DNA from: Mycobacterium sp. E3198 | GTDB lineage: Bacteria > Actinomycetota > Actinomycetes > Mycobacteriales > Mycobacteriaceae | Assembly (NCBI RefSeq): GCF_001667015.1 | Contig: NZ_LZIS01000181.1 | Span: forward strand, 1 to 64,000 | Reading direction: 5' to 3' | Length of the DNA: 64,000 nucleotides | Shown: positions 52,669 through 60,850 of the stretch, piece after piece | Numbering within the stretch: position 1 is the first letter of the stretch | Layout: each line of letters opens with the position of its first letter | Notes under the pieces: generated by a model | What the model was told of the DNA's origin: nothing | The model's database searches: none | Seen by the model: only the letters and a program-made list of their open reading frames with translations | Made by a program: the position numbers and the translations under genes

Positions 52669-53034
52669 GTGCCGAGCTGGGAACAACCGTCCACGATCGC
52701 GCCATGTGGTCATTGTGGTGAAGAAACGGTGTGGCTGAAGACGGCCTACGGCGGGTGGGGATTGTTCGACGCGGCGATGTTCCCGACGACGGAAAGCCAT
52801 CAGGGCAATCGCTTCGGGATCGACCGCCGAACGCGCCTTGTCATCGACCTCGATTGCGCCCGCGAGAAGCGCTGGCCCGCACGTTATTTGCGGCTGCACA
52901 AGTACTCCTGCCCCGAGACCTACAACCAGGCGCGGTTTTACCCGCGAAGGCCTCGTCAGCAGGCCCGGGTCGAGCTCGACGACTTCTGGGATCGCCCGAT
53001 GCGGGTGGGTACGGCGCAGCGGAAGACGAGTTGA
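52669..53034 (+). CDS. Small protein with CGHC zinc-ribbon-like motif
   Basis: 121-residue protein if started at GTG 52669 (VPSWEQPST); an ATG at 52645 would add eight residues. It contains PCGHCGEETVWLKTAYGG with a CxxC pair and a later HKYSCPETYNQARFYPRR, which together could bind zinc, plus an Arg/Glu-rich C terminus. No family is recognised. It is preceded by the divergent HadAB-like gene and followed by the emfourin-like gene. Confidence 0.6.
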   Translation: MPSWEQPSTIAPCGHCGEETVWLKTAYGGWGLFDAAMFPTTESHQGNRFGIDRRTRLVIDLDCAREKRWPARYLRLHKYSCPETYNQARFYPRRPRQQARVELDDFWDRPMRVGTAQRKTS

Positions 53035-53114
53035 TCGAGTAGTCGACTACGCATGTGGCGTGTCCCTCGCAGTGACACGCTGTTCGCGTCCAGTACCGCG
53101 ACGGAAGGGCGGCG

Positions 53115-53831
53115 ATGGAAGTCACGATCGAACGGTGCGGCGGTTGGGTAGGGCGAGCTGAGCGGCTCGGGCCCGTCGACATGGCGGGAGTGCCGCACGG
53201 TTCCGCCCGCCGGATGGGTGCTCTCGTCTCCGAACTGAATTTTTATGGCTTACCGATCACCATCACCAAGCCCGGCGGAGCCGACCTCGTCGAGTACAAG
53301 ACGACCATTGCCGACGGCGGTCGCACACACACCGTCTACTCGAACGACCTGTCCGACGCGGCGTATCAACGAAAGCTTGGCGATTTGATCGGGCTGCTCG
53401 AACTGTCGGGAGCCAAGTTCGCGGTGATCGAGCCGGCGAGCAGCAGCTCGAAGGCGGTGATGGAAGCCTTGCGCTACGACCTCACCGGAGGGGGCGTAAC
53501 CCTCGCGTACTTCACGTTCGGCGACCTCAAGGAAGAGCGGGTCCTGTGGTATAGCGACAGGCAGCGCTCACTGGACTTCTACCAAAACGACGTCCGTACG
53601 GGCGACGTGCCCGACCTTGACGGCCGCTGTGTCATGGTCAACCTCAAGGGTGAGGGTCCGAAGGCGATCACCGCGACCCTGCTGGTTCCCAGCGTCTGTT
53701 TCACCGGCGCCGAGACTTCATGGTCGACACCGGTTGACGCAACGATGATCATTTCCGGCCCGGCTGCGAGCGGCCGGGGCAAGAGCTACCGCGCCATCAA
53801 CCTCGTGGGCGAGGCCTGCAACCACGACTAG
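53115..53831 (+). CDS. Emfourin-like domain fused to an unknown C-terminal domain
   Basis: 238-residue protein. Residues 1-100 follow the emfourin pattern of protealysin inhibitors: a VTIERCGGWVGRAERL start equivalent to SGGFAG, a helix with ALVSELNFYGLP, and EYKTTIADGGRTHTVYSNDL. Residues 105-238 (AVIEPASSSSKAVMEALRYD, then LTGGGVTLAYFTFGDLKEER and later ICFTGAETSWSTP-like text) are unassigned. No protealysin gene lies nearby, so the target differs or is elsewhere in the chromosome. It is oriented as the upstream zinc-ribbon gene, 80 bases apart. Confidence 0.55.
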   Translation: MEVTIERCGGWVGRAERLGPVDMAGVPHGSARRMGALVSELNFYGLPITITKPGGADLVEYKTTIADGGRTHTVYSNDLSDAAYQRKLGDLIGLLELSGAKFAVIEPASSSSKAVMEALRYDLTGGGVTLAYFTFGDLKEERVLWYSDRQRSLDFYQNDVRTGDVPDLDGRCVMVNLKGEGPKAITATLLVPSVCFTGAETSWSTPVDATMIISGPAASGRGKSYRAINLVGEACNHD

Positions 53832-53926
53832 ACCCCAGCGGCCGGGCGGTCCGGTTCGCGGCAATTTCCGCGGAGAGTTGGCCCACTGATCACACGGTCG
53901 ATACCTGGCCGTGAGACCGTACCCGT

Positions 53927-54400
53927 GTGCGAGCCGAATTGCGTGCCAGGCGATCACGACCGGTCGACCGATTCCATCGGTTCTGCGAGGCGGTCGTCGA
54001 CCGGCTTCCGTGGGGGCTCGGATCGGTCATCGCGCCGACATTCCTGGGTTTCTGCCTCATCAACGGCGTCACGTTCAGCATCGATCTCGCGATCCTCACG
54101 GCCCTGCGCGGCGCCCTGGGCCTTCCGGTTCCGGTCGCCGTCACCATCGCCTACGTGTCGGCCTTCACCCTGAGCTATCTCCTCAACCGCACCTTCAACT
54201 TTCGGTCTCACGCGCCGGTCGGACCACAGGTCGCGGTCTACGCGGTGGTCGTCGTCGTCAACTACCTGGCTTTCATCCTCGGAGTGTCCAGCGTATTGAC
54301 GGCGCTTGGCCTGCAATACCAGTTGTCGCGGCTGGTGGCCGGCGTCTGCGAAGCGGTGTACATGTACAGCGCGATGAGGTGGGTTGTGTTCCGGCGCTGA
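53927..54400 (+). CDS. GtrA family membrane protein
   Basis: 157-residue protein with four membrane segments of the GtrA/DPMS family: FLGFCLINGVTFSIDLAIL, LPVPVAVTIAYVSAFTLSYL, LNRTFNFRS (the conserved Arg-Thr-Phe-x-F loop), AVYAVVVVVNYLAFILGV and the C-terminal SRLVAGVCEAVYMYSAMR segment. Such proteins flip or assist undecaprenyl-linked sugar transfer. GTG at 53927. No glycosyltransferase is adjacent. Confidence 0.88.
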   Translation: MRAELRARRSRPVDRFHRFCEAVVDRLPWGLGSVIAPTFLGFCLINGVTFSIDLAILTALRGALGLPVPVAVTIAYVSAFTLSYLLNRTFNFRSHAPVGPQVAVYAVVVVVNYLAFILGVSSVLTALGLQYQLSRLVAGVCEAVYMYSAMRWVVFRR

Positions 54401-54414
54401 GGGCGCCGGAACCC

Positions 54415-55953
54415 TCACACGGTGACGAAGTCGGCCATCATGGCCATGTCCTCGTGCTCGAGGTTATGGCAATGAACGAGATAGGTGCCGCGATAGTCGT
54501 CGAATCGGACGATGACCTCGACCGCCTCGGCCGGCGCGACATCCACGGTGTCTTTCCAGCCGCGATCGTACGGGCCGGGCGGCTTGTTGTTGCGTGACAA
54601 GACTTGAAAATGGTTGAGGTGAACGTGGACTGGGTGCCGGATATCGGTGATGAAGCGCCAGATCTCGAGCTCGCCGAGTCGGGGCGTCGCCAGGGGAACA
54701 CCCGGCCTGTAGGGCTTGCCGTTGATCGTCCACAGGCCGTCGCGGCCTTGCCCGAACAGGAAGGTGCGGGTTGTGGTAGCGCCGCGGCGGTCCAGCAGGC
54801 CGAAGCTGTCGCTGAGGCGCGGGGGCACAGTCGATTCGTCGGAGCGATCCGTGCCGACGACATCGAAGCGCATGACCTGTGCGGCGGATTGCGTCCCGAG
54901 CGCGTTCACCAGGCGCACCCGCGTGCCGGGCCGGTACCGGGAAAAGTCGACGACGACGTCGAAGCGTTCCGCCGGGGCGATGTCGACGACGTCGTGGGCC
55001 ACGGGGCTCGGGAGAAGGCCACCGTCACTGCCGATTTGGACGAACGCCGATCCCCCGGCCGGCTGCGGATCAAGCTGCAGCCGGTAGCGGCGGGCATTGG
55101 ACGCGTTGAGTATTCGGAATCGATACCGCGCCGGGTCGGTTTCCAGCACCGGCCATGGCGCCCCGTTGACCAACACGACGTCCCCCAGGACGCCGTTCAT
55201 GTAGGGCTCGGCCACGGCGCCGCCGTCGGTGGCGGGGTATTGGAACGAGCCGTCGGCGGCAAACGATCGATCGGTGATCATCAAGGGAACGTCACGAGGA
55301 CCCCGGGGGAGCGGGAGCCGATCCTCCTCGTCGTCGCGAACGAGGTGGAACCCCGCGAGGCCGCGCCACACCGCCTGCCCCGTGAAGCCCATGCGGTGGT
55401 CGTGATACCACAGCGTCGTCGCCCGCTGTTGCATCGGGTAGGCGTACTCCCGTTGCCCCACAACAACATTGCGCCCCATTTCGGCGGACGTGCCGTCGTG
55501 GCCCATGTTGGTAGCCCGCGGCGCGATGAGGTCCAGAGGATACCCGTCGCTCTCGGGTGGCGTGTGGCCCCCATGCAGGTGCACGACCACCGGCACCGGC
55601 AGCGCGTTGTCGTGGCGGACCACGGTTCGCCGGCCCGAGCGCGACACGATCGTGGGCCCCGGGAACGTACCCCCGTACGTCCAGGCGCGCGTGGTGAGGC
55701 CGGGCAGTATGGCGAGGTCGGCCACCTGCTGAGTGATCGTGTAGTAGTCGGCCGCGGCATCGCCGGCGACCGGCATCAGCTGCTTGGGTATCGGCAGCGG
55801 CACCTGGTAGGACGGCGGCAGCGGGGCCCGGCTGCGCAGCAGCCTGCCCGGCTCGGCCGGCCCCAGCGCCGTCTGGACCGCCGGCCATCCGGCGCCGAGG
55901 ATGCCGACGCCCGCGGTAGCCAGGCCCATGCTCAGCATGGTGCGTCGCTTCAC
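54415..55953 (-). CDS. Multicopper oxidase (bilirubin-oxidase/CueO-like)
   Basis: 512-residue three-cupredoxin oxidase. An N-terminal twin-Arg-like or Sec signal starts VKRRTMLSMGLATAGVG. Copper-binding clusters are VVHLHGGHTPPES, TLWYHDHRMGFT, HPVHVHLNHFQV and HCHNLEHEDMAMM, covering type 1, 2 and 3 sites. It oxidises metals or phenolics and may protect against copper. GTG at 55953 overlaps the stop of the upstream membrane-protein gene (GTGA), placing it in the DoxX/MarR group. Confidence 0.93.
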   Translation of the reverse strand: MKRRTMLSMGLATAGVGILGAGWPAVQTALGPAEPGRLLRSRAPLPPSYQVPLPIPKQLMPVAGDAAADYYTITQQVADLAILPGLTTRAWTYGGTFPGPTIVSRSGRRTVVRHDNALPVPVVVHLHGGHTPPESDGYPLDLIAPRATNMGHDGTSAEMGRNVVVGQREYAYPMQQRATTLWYHDHRMGFTGQAVWRGLAGFHLVRDDEEDRLPLPRGPRDVPLMITDRSFAADGSFQYPATDGGAVAEPYMNGVLGDVVLVNGAPWPVLETDPARYRFRILNASNARRYRLQLDPQPAGGSAFVQIGSDGGLLPSPVAHDVVDIAPAERFDVVVDFSRYRPGTRVRLVNALGTQSAAQVMRFDVVGTDRSDESTVPPRLSDSFGLLDRRGATTTRTFLFGQGRDGLWTINGKPYRPGVPLATPRLGELEIWRFITDIRHPVHVHLNHFQVLSRNNKPPGPYDRGWKDTVDVAPAEAVEVIVRFDDYRGTYLVHCHNLEHEDMAMMADFVTV

Positions 55954-56372
55954 GATGCCACCGCGGCTTCCTCGACGACCGGGCGTGCCGGCAGCGGCGT
56001 GCGCCAAACCATCGCAGTGAGCTGCACCATCCCGGCCACCAACAAGACACCAAGGGGCACGTGCACCGCGACGTAATGCAGTTCGCCGGTGGCGAATTCG
56101 GCGACGAGCAGCAAGGTTTGCACCGCGCCCGCGAAGAAGGGCGCGCGCGGACCACCGGCGCGCCAGACCCACGCCAGGACCGCGACCTGGACGGCCGAGG
56201 CGATGGTGATGGCCCTTGCCCCGATCGCATGCCACATCAGCGCGTCGTATTGCCCGCCGAGGAAGTTGCCGGCCAAAGTCGCCTGCGCCACCGCCAGCAG
56301 TGCCAACAGCGCGGTGCTGCCGCGCGCCAACAGCAGCGGGAAACGGGTGCGGGTGCTCGCCGTGTCAGGCAT
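55950..56372 (-). CDS. Four-helix small membrane protein
   Basis: 140-residue hydrophobic protein with four predicted membrane helices (about 15-35, 48-68, 75-95, 100-123). It has no known family match visible by eye, although the layout fits DUF-type haem-less membrane partners of oxidases. It is coupled to the multicopper oxidase gene by 4-base overlap, and is 10 bases after the DoxX gene stop, so all three are probably one transcript. Confidence 0.7.
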   Translation of the reverse strand: MPDTASTRTRFPLLLARGSTALLALLAVAQATLAGNFLGGQYDALMWHAIGARAITIASAVQVAVLAWVWRAGGPRAPFFAGAVQTLLLVAEFATGELHYVAVHVPLGVLLVAGMVQLTAMVWRTPLPARPVVEEAAVAS

Positions 56373-56381
56373 GTCGGCTGC

Positions 56382-56765
56382 TCAAAGGACCGTCGGATGG
56401 GCGGCGATGGCGGCCGCCAGCGCTGCGCAGTTGAGCGCGAGCAGGAATCCGCCGAACATCATCTGACCCGTGATGTCGTGGGCGAGTACGTGGGTGTACA
56501 CGGCGCACACGAAGAAGACGACCAGCCCTGCGGCGGCCGCGATTCCGATGGCCGGCACCCACAGGCCCACGATGAGTCCCGCGGTGCCCAGTGTCTTCAG
56601 GGTTCCGATGGGAAACCTCAGCCATGACACGGGTACGCCCGCGCTGGCCATCCCGGGCAGGATCGGCGCGAAATGAACCAGCGCCGCGATGCCCGAGAAC
56701 CCGTCGAACGCGATCGCGATGTACGTGATGACGAGATATGAGGTGTGCACGTCCCCTCCAATCAC
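56382..56765 (-). CDS. DoxX-like membrane protein
   Basis: 127-residue membrane protein of the DoxX/SURF4 superfamily with four hydrophobic segments and the family pattern FDGFSGIAALVHF and GTLKTLGTAGLIVGLWVP. DoxX proteins work with thiol or haem oxidases and in mycobacteria help radical detoxification. An ATG at 56765 or a GTG at 56750 can start it. It follows a palindromic operator (56771-56797) and begins the DoxX-membrane-multicopper oxidase unit. Confidence 0.83.
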   Translation of the reverse strand: MIGGDVHTSYLVITYIAIAFDGFSGIAALVHFAPILPGMASAGVPVSWLRFPIGTLKTLGTAGLIVGLWVPAIGIAAAAGLVVFFVCAVYTHVLAHDITGQMMFGGFLLALNCAALAAAIAAHPTVL

Positions 56766-56770
56766 AGCAG

Positions 56771-56797
56771 ATGATTATCACGATATATGACAATCAT
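56771..56797. promoter_or_regulatory. MarR-type operator upstream of the DoxX gene
   Basis: Inverted repeat ATGATTATCA (56771-56780), a 7-base spacer, and TGACAATCAT (56788-56797), matching at 9 of 10 positions. It is 6 bases upstream of the DoxX start, where it could block transcription. Two related copies precede the MarR gene and the NAD-binding gene. Confidence 0.7.
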
Positions 56798-56887
56798 ACG
56801 TCGTGCCAAGGGGCATCTGAATTCAATTGTCGGGCAAACCGTCAGTGCCCGGAGCCGTTTCGAGTGTCGATGGGAAGCCGCAGGTGG

Positions 56888-57361
56888 TCACGCCAGCTGC
56901 GGGTGCACTCCCGGGATGAGCCCCGCTCCGGCGGCGACGCGTTGCAGGAGCCCGCGCAGGGTGGCGCGTTCTTTGGCCGACAGCGGCGCGGTGATCTGGT
57001 CCTCGATGCTCCGGCCCTGCTCGCGCAGCGCCGGCAGCAGGCGGCGGGCCTTGGCCGTCAGGGTGACCGCGACCGCGCGCCGGTCGTCCGGATGGGGCAG
57101 CCGCTTGGCCAATCCTTGTTGTTCGAGGTTGTCGATGACGGTGACCATGGCGTTGCGGTGAATGCCGAGGCGTTCGGACAGCTGGCGCTGCGACTGACCG
57201 TCGTCGCTGGCCAGTGCCACCAGTACCGCGTAGGTGCGCGGGTCGGCCCCGATCGGCGCCAGTCGGCGCTGGAAGTCGCTGCTGACGTGAGACCCCAGCT
57301 GCGCGAGCAGAAACGGGATGCGTTCGTCGAGTTCGGCGATACCGGCGCGCTGCTCACTCAT
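56888..57361 (-). CDS. MarR-family regulator
   Basis: 157-residue winged-helix protein with DNA-binding segment SQRQLSERLGIHRNAMVTVI, DNLEQQGLAKRLPH, and the wing HPDDRRAVAVTLTAKA. It sits between the NAD-binding gene and the DoxX operon on the same strand. Three related palindromes lie upstream of these genes and of itself, making it the obvious candidate regulator. The ligand is unknown; phenols or redox stress are typical. Confidence 0.9.
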   Translation of the reverse strand: MSEQRAGIAELDERIPFLLAQLGSHVSSDFQRRLAPIGADPRTYAVLVALASDDGQSQRQLSERLGIHRNAMVTVIDNLEQQGLAKRLPHPDDRRAVAVTLTAKARRLLPALREQGRSIEDQITAPLSAKERATLRGLLQRVAAGAGLIPGVHPQLA

Positions 57362-57380
57362 CGGCTCAGGCTACCTCGCC

Positions 57381-57407
57381 GGGATTATCACAAACTTGGA
57401 CAGTCGC
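57381..57407. promoter_or_regulatory. MarR-type operator upstream of the MarR gene
   Basis: GGGATTATCA (57381-57390), spacer of 7, and GGACAGTCGC (57398-57407). Symmetry is weak (6 of 10), but aligned with the DoxX site 17 of 27 positions match, including GATTATCAC. It is 20 bases upstream of the marR ATG, as expected for autoregulation. Confidence 0.55.
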
Positions 57408-57425
57408 GATGCGGGCCGGATTTCC

Positions 57426-58064
57426 TCAGTACGCGACGCCGACCGCATGCCGGAACGTCTGCGGTGCCGGCAGGGCTTCGAGCATGGCGTGCGCGACATC
57501 GGCCCGAGAAATCGCGGAACCTCGGGCGACGTTGGCGCCTAAGGCGGTTCGGTAGCGGCCGGCGATGGGCTTGTCGACCAGCCGCGGCGGGCGCACGACC
57601 GTCCAATCGATATCGCTGGCCTGCAACAAAGCTTCCATCTCCGCAAGGTCGGCGTACACGTTCCGGAAAATGGATTTCACGACGGGCAGCAGCACCCAGC
57701 GATTCACCAGGCCCTCGCCCTCGGCCATCGGGCCGACGGGGGCGGCGCTGACGCCGATAAAACGTCGCGTCGAACAGGCATCCATGGCGGACACGATGGC
57801 GCGGGTGCTGGACGAGACGACGGGCCCGTCTTTTCGTCCGCGCGGACCCAATGCCGAAAGCACTGCGTCGCTTGCGCGGATCACGGGAATCAGCGTGCCG
57901 GGGTCGTCGAGCGCGGCGATTGTGGCGACGCGGAGCCCGGGACCCGTCACAGGCAGGCGCCGGGCATCGCGGACGACGGCGGTCACCGCGTAACCGCGTT
58001 GGAGGCCTTGCTTGACGAGCTCCTTGCCGACACCGCCGGTAGCTCCGAACACCGTAATCTGCAT
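57426..58064 (-). CDS. NAD(P)-binding (NmrA/SDR-like) protein
   Basis: 212-residue Rossmann-fold protein of the NAD(P)H-binding/NmrA-like group. The dinucleotide loop is FGATGGVGKELV at 5-16; VVRDARRL supplies the 2'-phosphate-binding Arg, indicating NADPH. Later motifs are SALGPRGRKDGPVV, FIGVSAAPVGP and WTVVRPPRLVD. No YxxxK pair, so a redox sensor or quinone reductase role is likelier than classical dehydrogenase. ATG at 58064; part of the MarR group by shared operator. Confidence 0.85.
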   Translation of the reverse strand: MQITVFGATGGVGKELVKQGLQRGYAVTAVVRDARRLPVTGPGLRVATIAALDDPGTLIPVIRASDAVLSALGPRGRKDGPVVSSSTRAIVSAMDACSTRRFIGVSAAPVGPMAEGEGLVNRWVLLPVVKSIFRNVYADLAEMEALLQASDIDWTVVRPPRLVDKPIAGRYRTALGANVARGSAISRADVAHAMLEALPAPQTFRHAVGVAY

Positions 58065-58116
58065 CGCCGACCGCCTCCTCGAAGACCATGGCCCCACCGA
58101 CACCTATGCCAGATGG

Positions 58117-58143
58117 ATGATCGTCACAATACATGATAATCAC
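58117..58143. promoter_or_regulatory. MarR-type operator upstream of the NAD-binding gene
   Basis: ATGATCGTCA (58117-58126), 7-base spacer, and TGATAATCAC (58134-58143), matching at 7 of 10 positions. It shares core and spacing with 56771-56797. It lies about 55 bases upstream of the gene starting at 58064. Confidence 0.6.
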
Positions 58144-58168
58144 AGATGTGGTATAGAGGCGTCGGCCC

Positions 58169-59611
58169 TCACTGCGACAGTTTCGCCAGCAACCGCCGCA
58201 TGCTGCGGGTCAGCGACCGCGGGACGTGATCGGGATCCATTAAGTCGTTCTCGGCCAGCGGGCTATGCTCGTCGATCACCGTCCGGCTGGTGAACCGCCG
58301 CAGGGTTTTGCCCTGCCCGCGAAGCGCCTCGACGGTCCCCAGGAAGCTCTGGCCCTCCCGCAGGCGCCGCCCGAACTGGTCGACGGACACGCCCAGGTGC
58401 TCGGATACGAGCTGTTCCCGCGCCGATCTGATCACCCGTCGAATGGGTTCGTGCGCTTGGACATTGGGGTCCGCCTCGATGGCAATGTCGCATTCGCTGT
58501 CGAAGCCCAACGACCTGTTGTTGAAGTTCGACGAACCGATGCGCAGCAGCCGATCGTCGATGATCAGCACCTTCGAGTGAACGTAGATGGGCGCCCCGCC
58601 GTCGGTCTCTGGCCAGTACACGCCCAGCCGGCGGTGCGCATCGGCTGCCCAGAGCTCTTGGATCAGCCGGTGGCGCGCGCCGTCCATCGTTTCCCGCTCG
58701 AGGCGGTTCAGCCCCCGGCGGGGAAGCACGATGACGATTTCCGGGGCATCGTGTTCTCTGAGCCGGTCGGCCAGCGCCTCGACGACTCGCCGGGCCGCCA
58801 GGTACTGGTTCTCCAAATAGATGGTGTGGCGCGCCGCGGCGATCGCCGCGAGGTTGAGTGCCTCCACCTCGCGAACCTCGTCACGATCGTCCAGCGCGGG
58901 CAACGTGCGCGCGATGCCGACGTCGACGTGGCGCAGGACCGGCTGCAGACCGGAGGGCCAAATGGCGTGGGCGCCGTCGATCGGGTCCAGCGGCTGCCCG
59001 GTCGCGGCCCGCCACCTATCCCGAGCGACCTCGGCGAGCGCGGCGGCCGCGACGCCGTCCACCGCGGCCGCGACCTCGTGTCGCGGACCGTACCCGCGGC
59101 GAAGCGCGCGCCGAAACCTATTGTGATGCTTGTGTTCCGGGGTATCCCACCGATCCAGCGTGAGGTCGATGCCCCCGCAGAACGCGACGACGTCGTCGAC
59201 GACGACCAGCTTCTGGTGGTGAACGGAACCGGTCGGCCGGGCCCCGTCGATGGCCAGGCGTAACCGCTTGCTGCTGAGCCGATTCACCACCGACACCGGG
59301 GTGATGCCGTACCAGATTCCGTCGAACATCGGCAGCAGGCGCAGGTTGGACTTCAGCACGTGAATCTCGAGTTCCGGTCTTCGCCAGAGCAGCCAGTAGA
59401 GGAAGGCGCCCAACTGATTGGGCCCGGCGAGTTTCTTCCCCTCCGGTTCGAATGTCGTCCTGGTGTCGAAGTCCCAGCCGACCAGCATGATTCGATGCTT
59501 GGCGCGCAGCATCGCCGACTTCACGTGCCGGAAATAGTCGGCCGCGTCGACGATCACGCCCAACTGATCAGCGCAGTCGACACGCCAGCACGTCTCGCCG
59601 GTGATCAGCAC
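58169..59611 (-). CDS. Phospholipase D/cardiolipin-synthase-like protein
   Basis: 480-residue PLD-superfamily protein with two HxK(x4)D motifs: HHQKLVVVDDVVAF and IYVHSKVLIIDD with LRIGSSNFNNRSLG after it. There is no membrane segment, unlike most cardiolipin synthases, so a soluble phosphatidyl hydrolase or transferase is likely. It starts at GTG 59611, only 9 bases after the small upstream gene stop (59621), which suggests co-translation. Confidence 0.9.
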   Translation of the reverse strand: MLITGETCWRVDCADQLGVIVDAADYFRHVKSAMLRAKHRIMLVGWDFDTRTTFEPEGKKLAGPNQLGAFLYWLLWRRPELEIHVLKSNLRLLPMFDGIWYGITPVSVVNRLSSKRLRLAIDGARPTGSVHHQKLVVVDDVVAFCGGIDLTLDRWDTPEHKHHNRFRRALRRGYGPRHEVAAAVDGVAAAALAEVARDRWRAATGQPLDPIDGAHAIWPSGLQPVLRHVDVGIARTLPALDDRDEVREVEALNLAAIAAARHTIYLENQYLAARRVVEALADRLREHDAPEIVIVLPRRGLNRLERETMDGARHRLIQELWAADAHRRLGVYWPETDGGAPIYVHSKVLIIDDRLLRIGSSNFNNRSLGFDSECDIAIEADPNVQAHEPIRRVIRSAREQLVSEHLGVSVDQFGRRLREGQSFLGTVEALRGQGKTLRRFTSRTVIDEHSPLAENDLMDPDHVPRSLTRSMRRLLAKLSQ

Positions 59612-59620
59612 GGAACCGCT

Positions 59621-59788
59621 CTATCGCGTGCTCTCGTCGGGGAGGTCCTGGCGTGACTGGTGCAGGCCGGGACCCTGCGGGTCGTCGTCTTGGTGCTCCA
59701 GCTTTTCCTGCAATTCGCGCTGCTCGGCAGTCGCCTTCCTGGCGTCCTCGGGCGCGGGTGGCGGGTCGATGTTGACTTGCTGATCCAC
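59621..59788 (-). CDS. Small acidic 55-residue protein upstream of the PLD gene
   Basis: Complete frame GTG to TAG on the minus strand. It reads VDQQVNIDPPPAPEDARKA, then a charged helix TAEQRELQEKLEHQDDDP and a short tail ending DLPDESTR. It is predicted soluble, helical and acidic. A GAGGAGATG ribosome site ends 5 bases before the GTG. The only gene that fits between the divergent promoter and the PLD start. No family is recognised. Confidence 0.7.
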   Translation of the reverse strand: MDQQVNIDPPPAPEDARKATAEQRELQEKLEHQDDDPQGPGLHQSRQDLPDESTR

Positions 59789-59972
59789 GCGACATCTCCT
59801 CGAGAGCTCCGACTTGTGCTTTTCTCAGAGAATCTCCCGAATCGCCCCATTCGAAACAGGACCGTGGCGGATGGCACATCGCCGGCGACTTATAGCCCTC
59901 GGTACCCGCTCGCCACGGATGGATACTTAGGGTTCGCCGTCTTCGAGCACCAATCGCCGATAGGGTGGCGGA

Positions 59973-60497
59973 ATGGCAACTACCAGCGTCACCAATCCGA
60001 TTCCACCACAAGACCTTTCGGGAATCGCCGGGCACCGCTTTATCTACACGTATGCCAACGGCTGGCAGTACGAGATGTATGTCAAGAATGCCACCACCAT
60101 CGACTACCGCATCCACTCCGGACATGTCGGAGGCCGGTGGGTCAAAGGCCAGCAGGTCCACCTCGTCCAGCTCGACGAGGACAGTTTCAAACTCTCCTGG
60201 ACCGAGCCGACCGGCACCTGCGTGGTTGTCAACATCCTGCCCGGCAAGCGCCGCCTGCACGGCGTGATCTTCTTCCCGCAGTGGATTCGCGTGCACGGTG
60301 AGCGCACCGTCTGCTTCCAAAACGAGCACCTCGACGAGATGCGTGCCTACCGCGACGAGGGGCCCACCTACCCCATTTACGAAGTCCCCGAGTTCGCGTA
60401 CATCACCCTGTACGAGTACGTCGGAGTCGACGACGAGACCGTCATCGACACGGCGCCCCACGCCCTGCCCCCTGGGTGGTCCGACCGCACCGGCTGA
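59973..60497 (+). CDS. padC: Phenolic acid decarboxylase
   Basis: 174-residue decarboxylase that removes CO2 from p-coumaric, ferulic or caffeic acid to give vinyl phenols. Motifs are [21 protein letters not shown] at the N terminus and [16 protein letters not shown], then LSWTEPTG and [10 protein letters not shown] further on. The lipocalin-like beta barrel and size match PadC. It is divergent from the PLD unit with a 184-base promoter region. It is isolated, so its control is unclear. Confidence 0.92.
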   Translation: MATTSVTNPIPPQDLSGIAGHRFIYTYANGWQYEMYVKNATTIDYRIHSGHVGGRWVKGQQVHLVQLDEDSFKLSWTEPTGTCVVVNILPGKRRLHGVIFFPQWIRVHGERTVCFQNEHLDEMRAYRDEGPTYPIYEVPEFAYITLYEYVGVDDETVIDTAPHALPPGWSDRTG

Positions 60498-60516
60498 CGG
60501 ATTGACCGCCGCTACT

Positions 60517-60661
60517 TCAGTCGGCGGCGACGCGCTCCAGCGCGGCGAGGTGGTCGTCGAGGGTCGCCAGGCCGGCGCTCATGGTGTTCACCGAGAGGTG
60601 CGTGGCCCCGGCGGCCCGCCAGGCGGCGATGTCCACCGGGATCGCTTCCGCCGCCCGCAAT
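60517..60661 (-). pseudogene. 3' remnant of an LLM-class oxidoreductase gene
   Basis: Minus-strand frame reads LRAAEAIPVDIAAWRAAGA, then THLSVNTMSAGLATLDDHL and AALERVAAD before a stop at 60517, the characteristic C terminus of F420-dependent LLM enzymes. A stop codon precedes it and no N-terminal part exists, so a gene was deleted, leaving about 46 codons. Confidence 0.7.
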
Positions 60662-60850
60662 CAATCAGTAAACGCCTGTTCAGCGAACTGTCAGGGAACC
60701 CGGTACCGCCGGTACGCATGACTGAGCGACGGTGTGGGTACCCGGCCGGGTGGACGGTCGCAAAGTTGGCGGCCTGCGCTCCGCCGACGGATCGACCGCT
60801 CCCGCAATTCCACAGGGGAGCCGACGGCCCGTCGGCGGGAGGAGCAGCTG

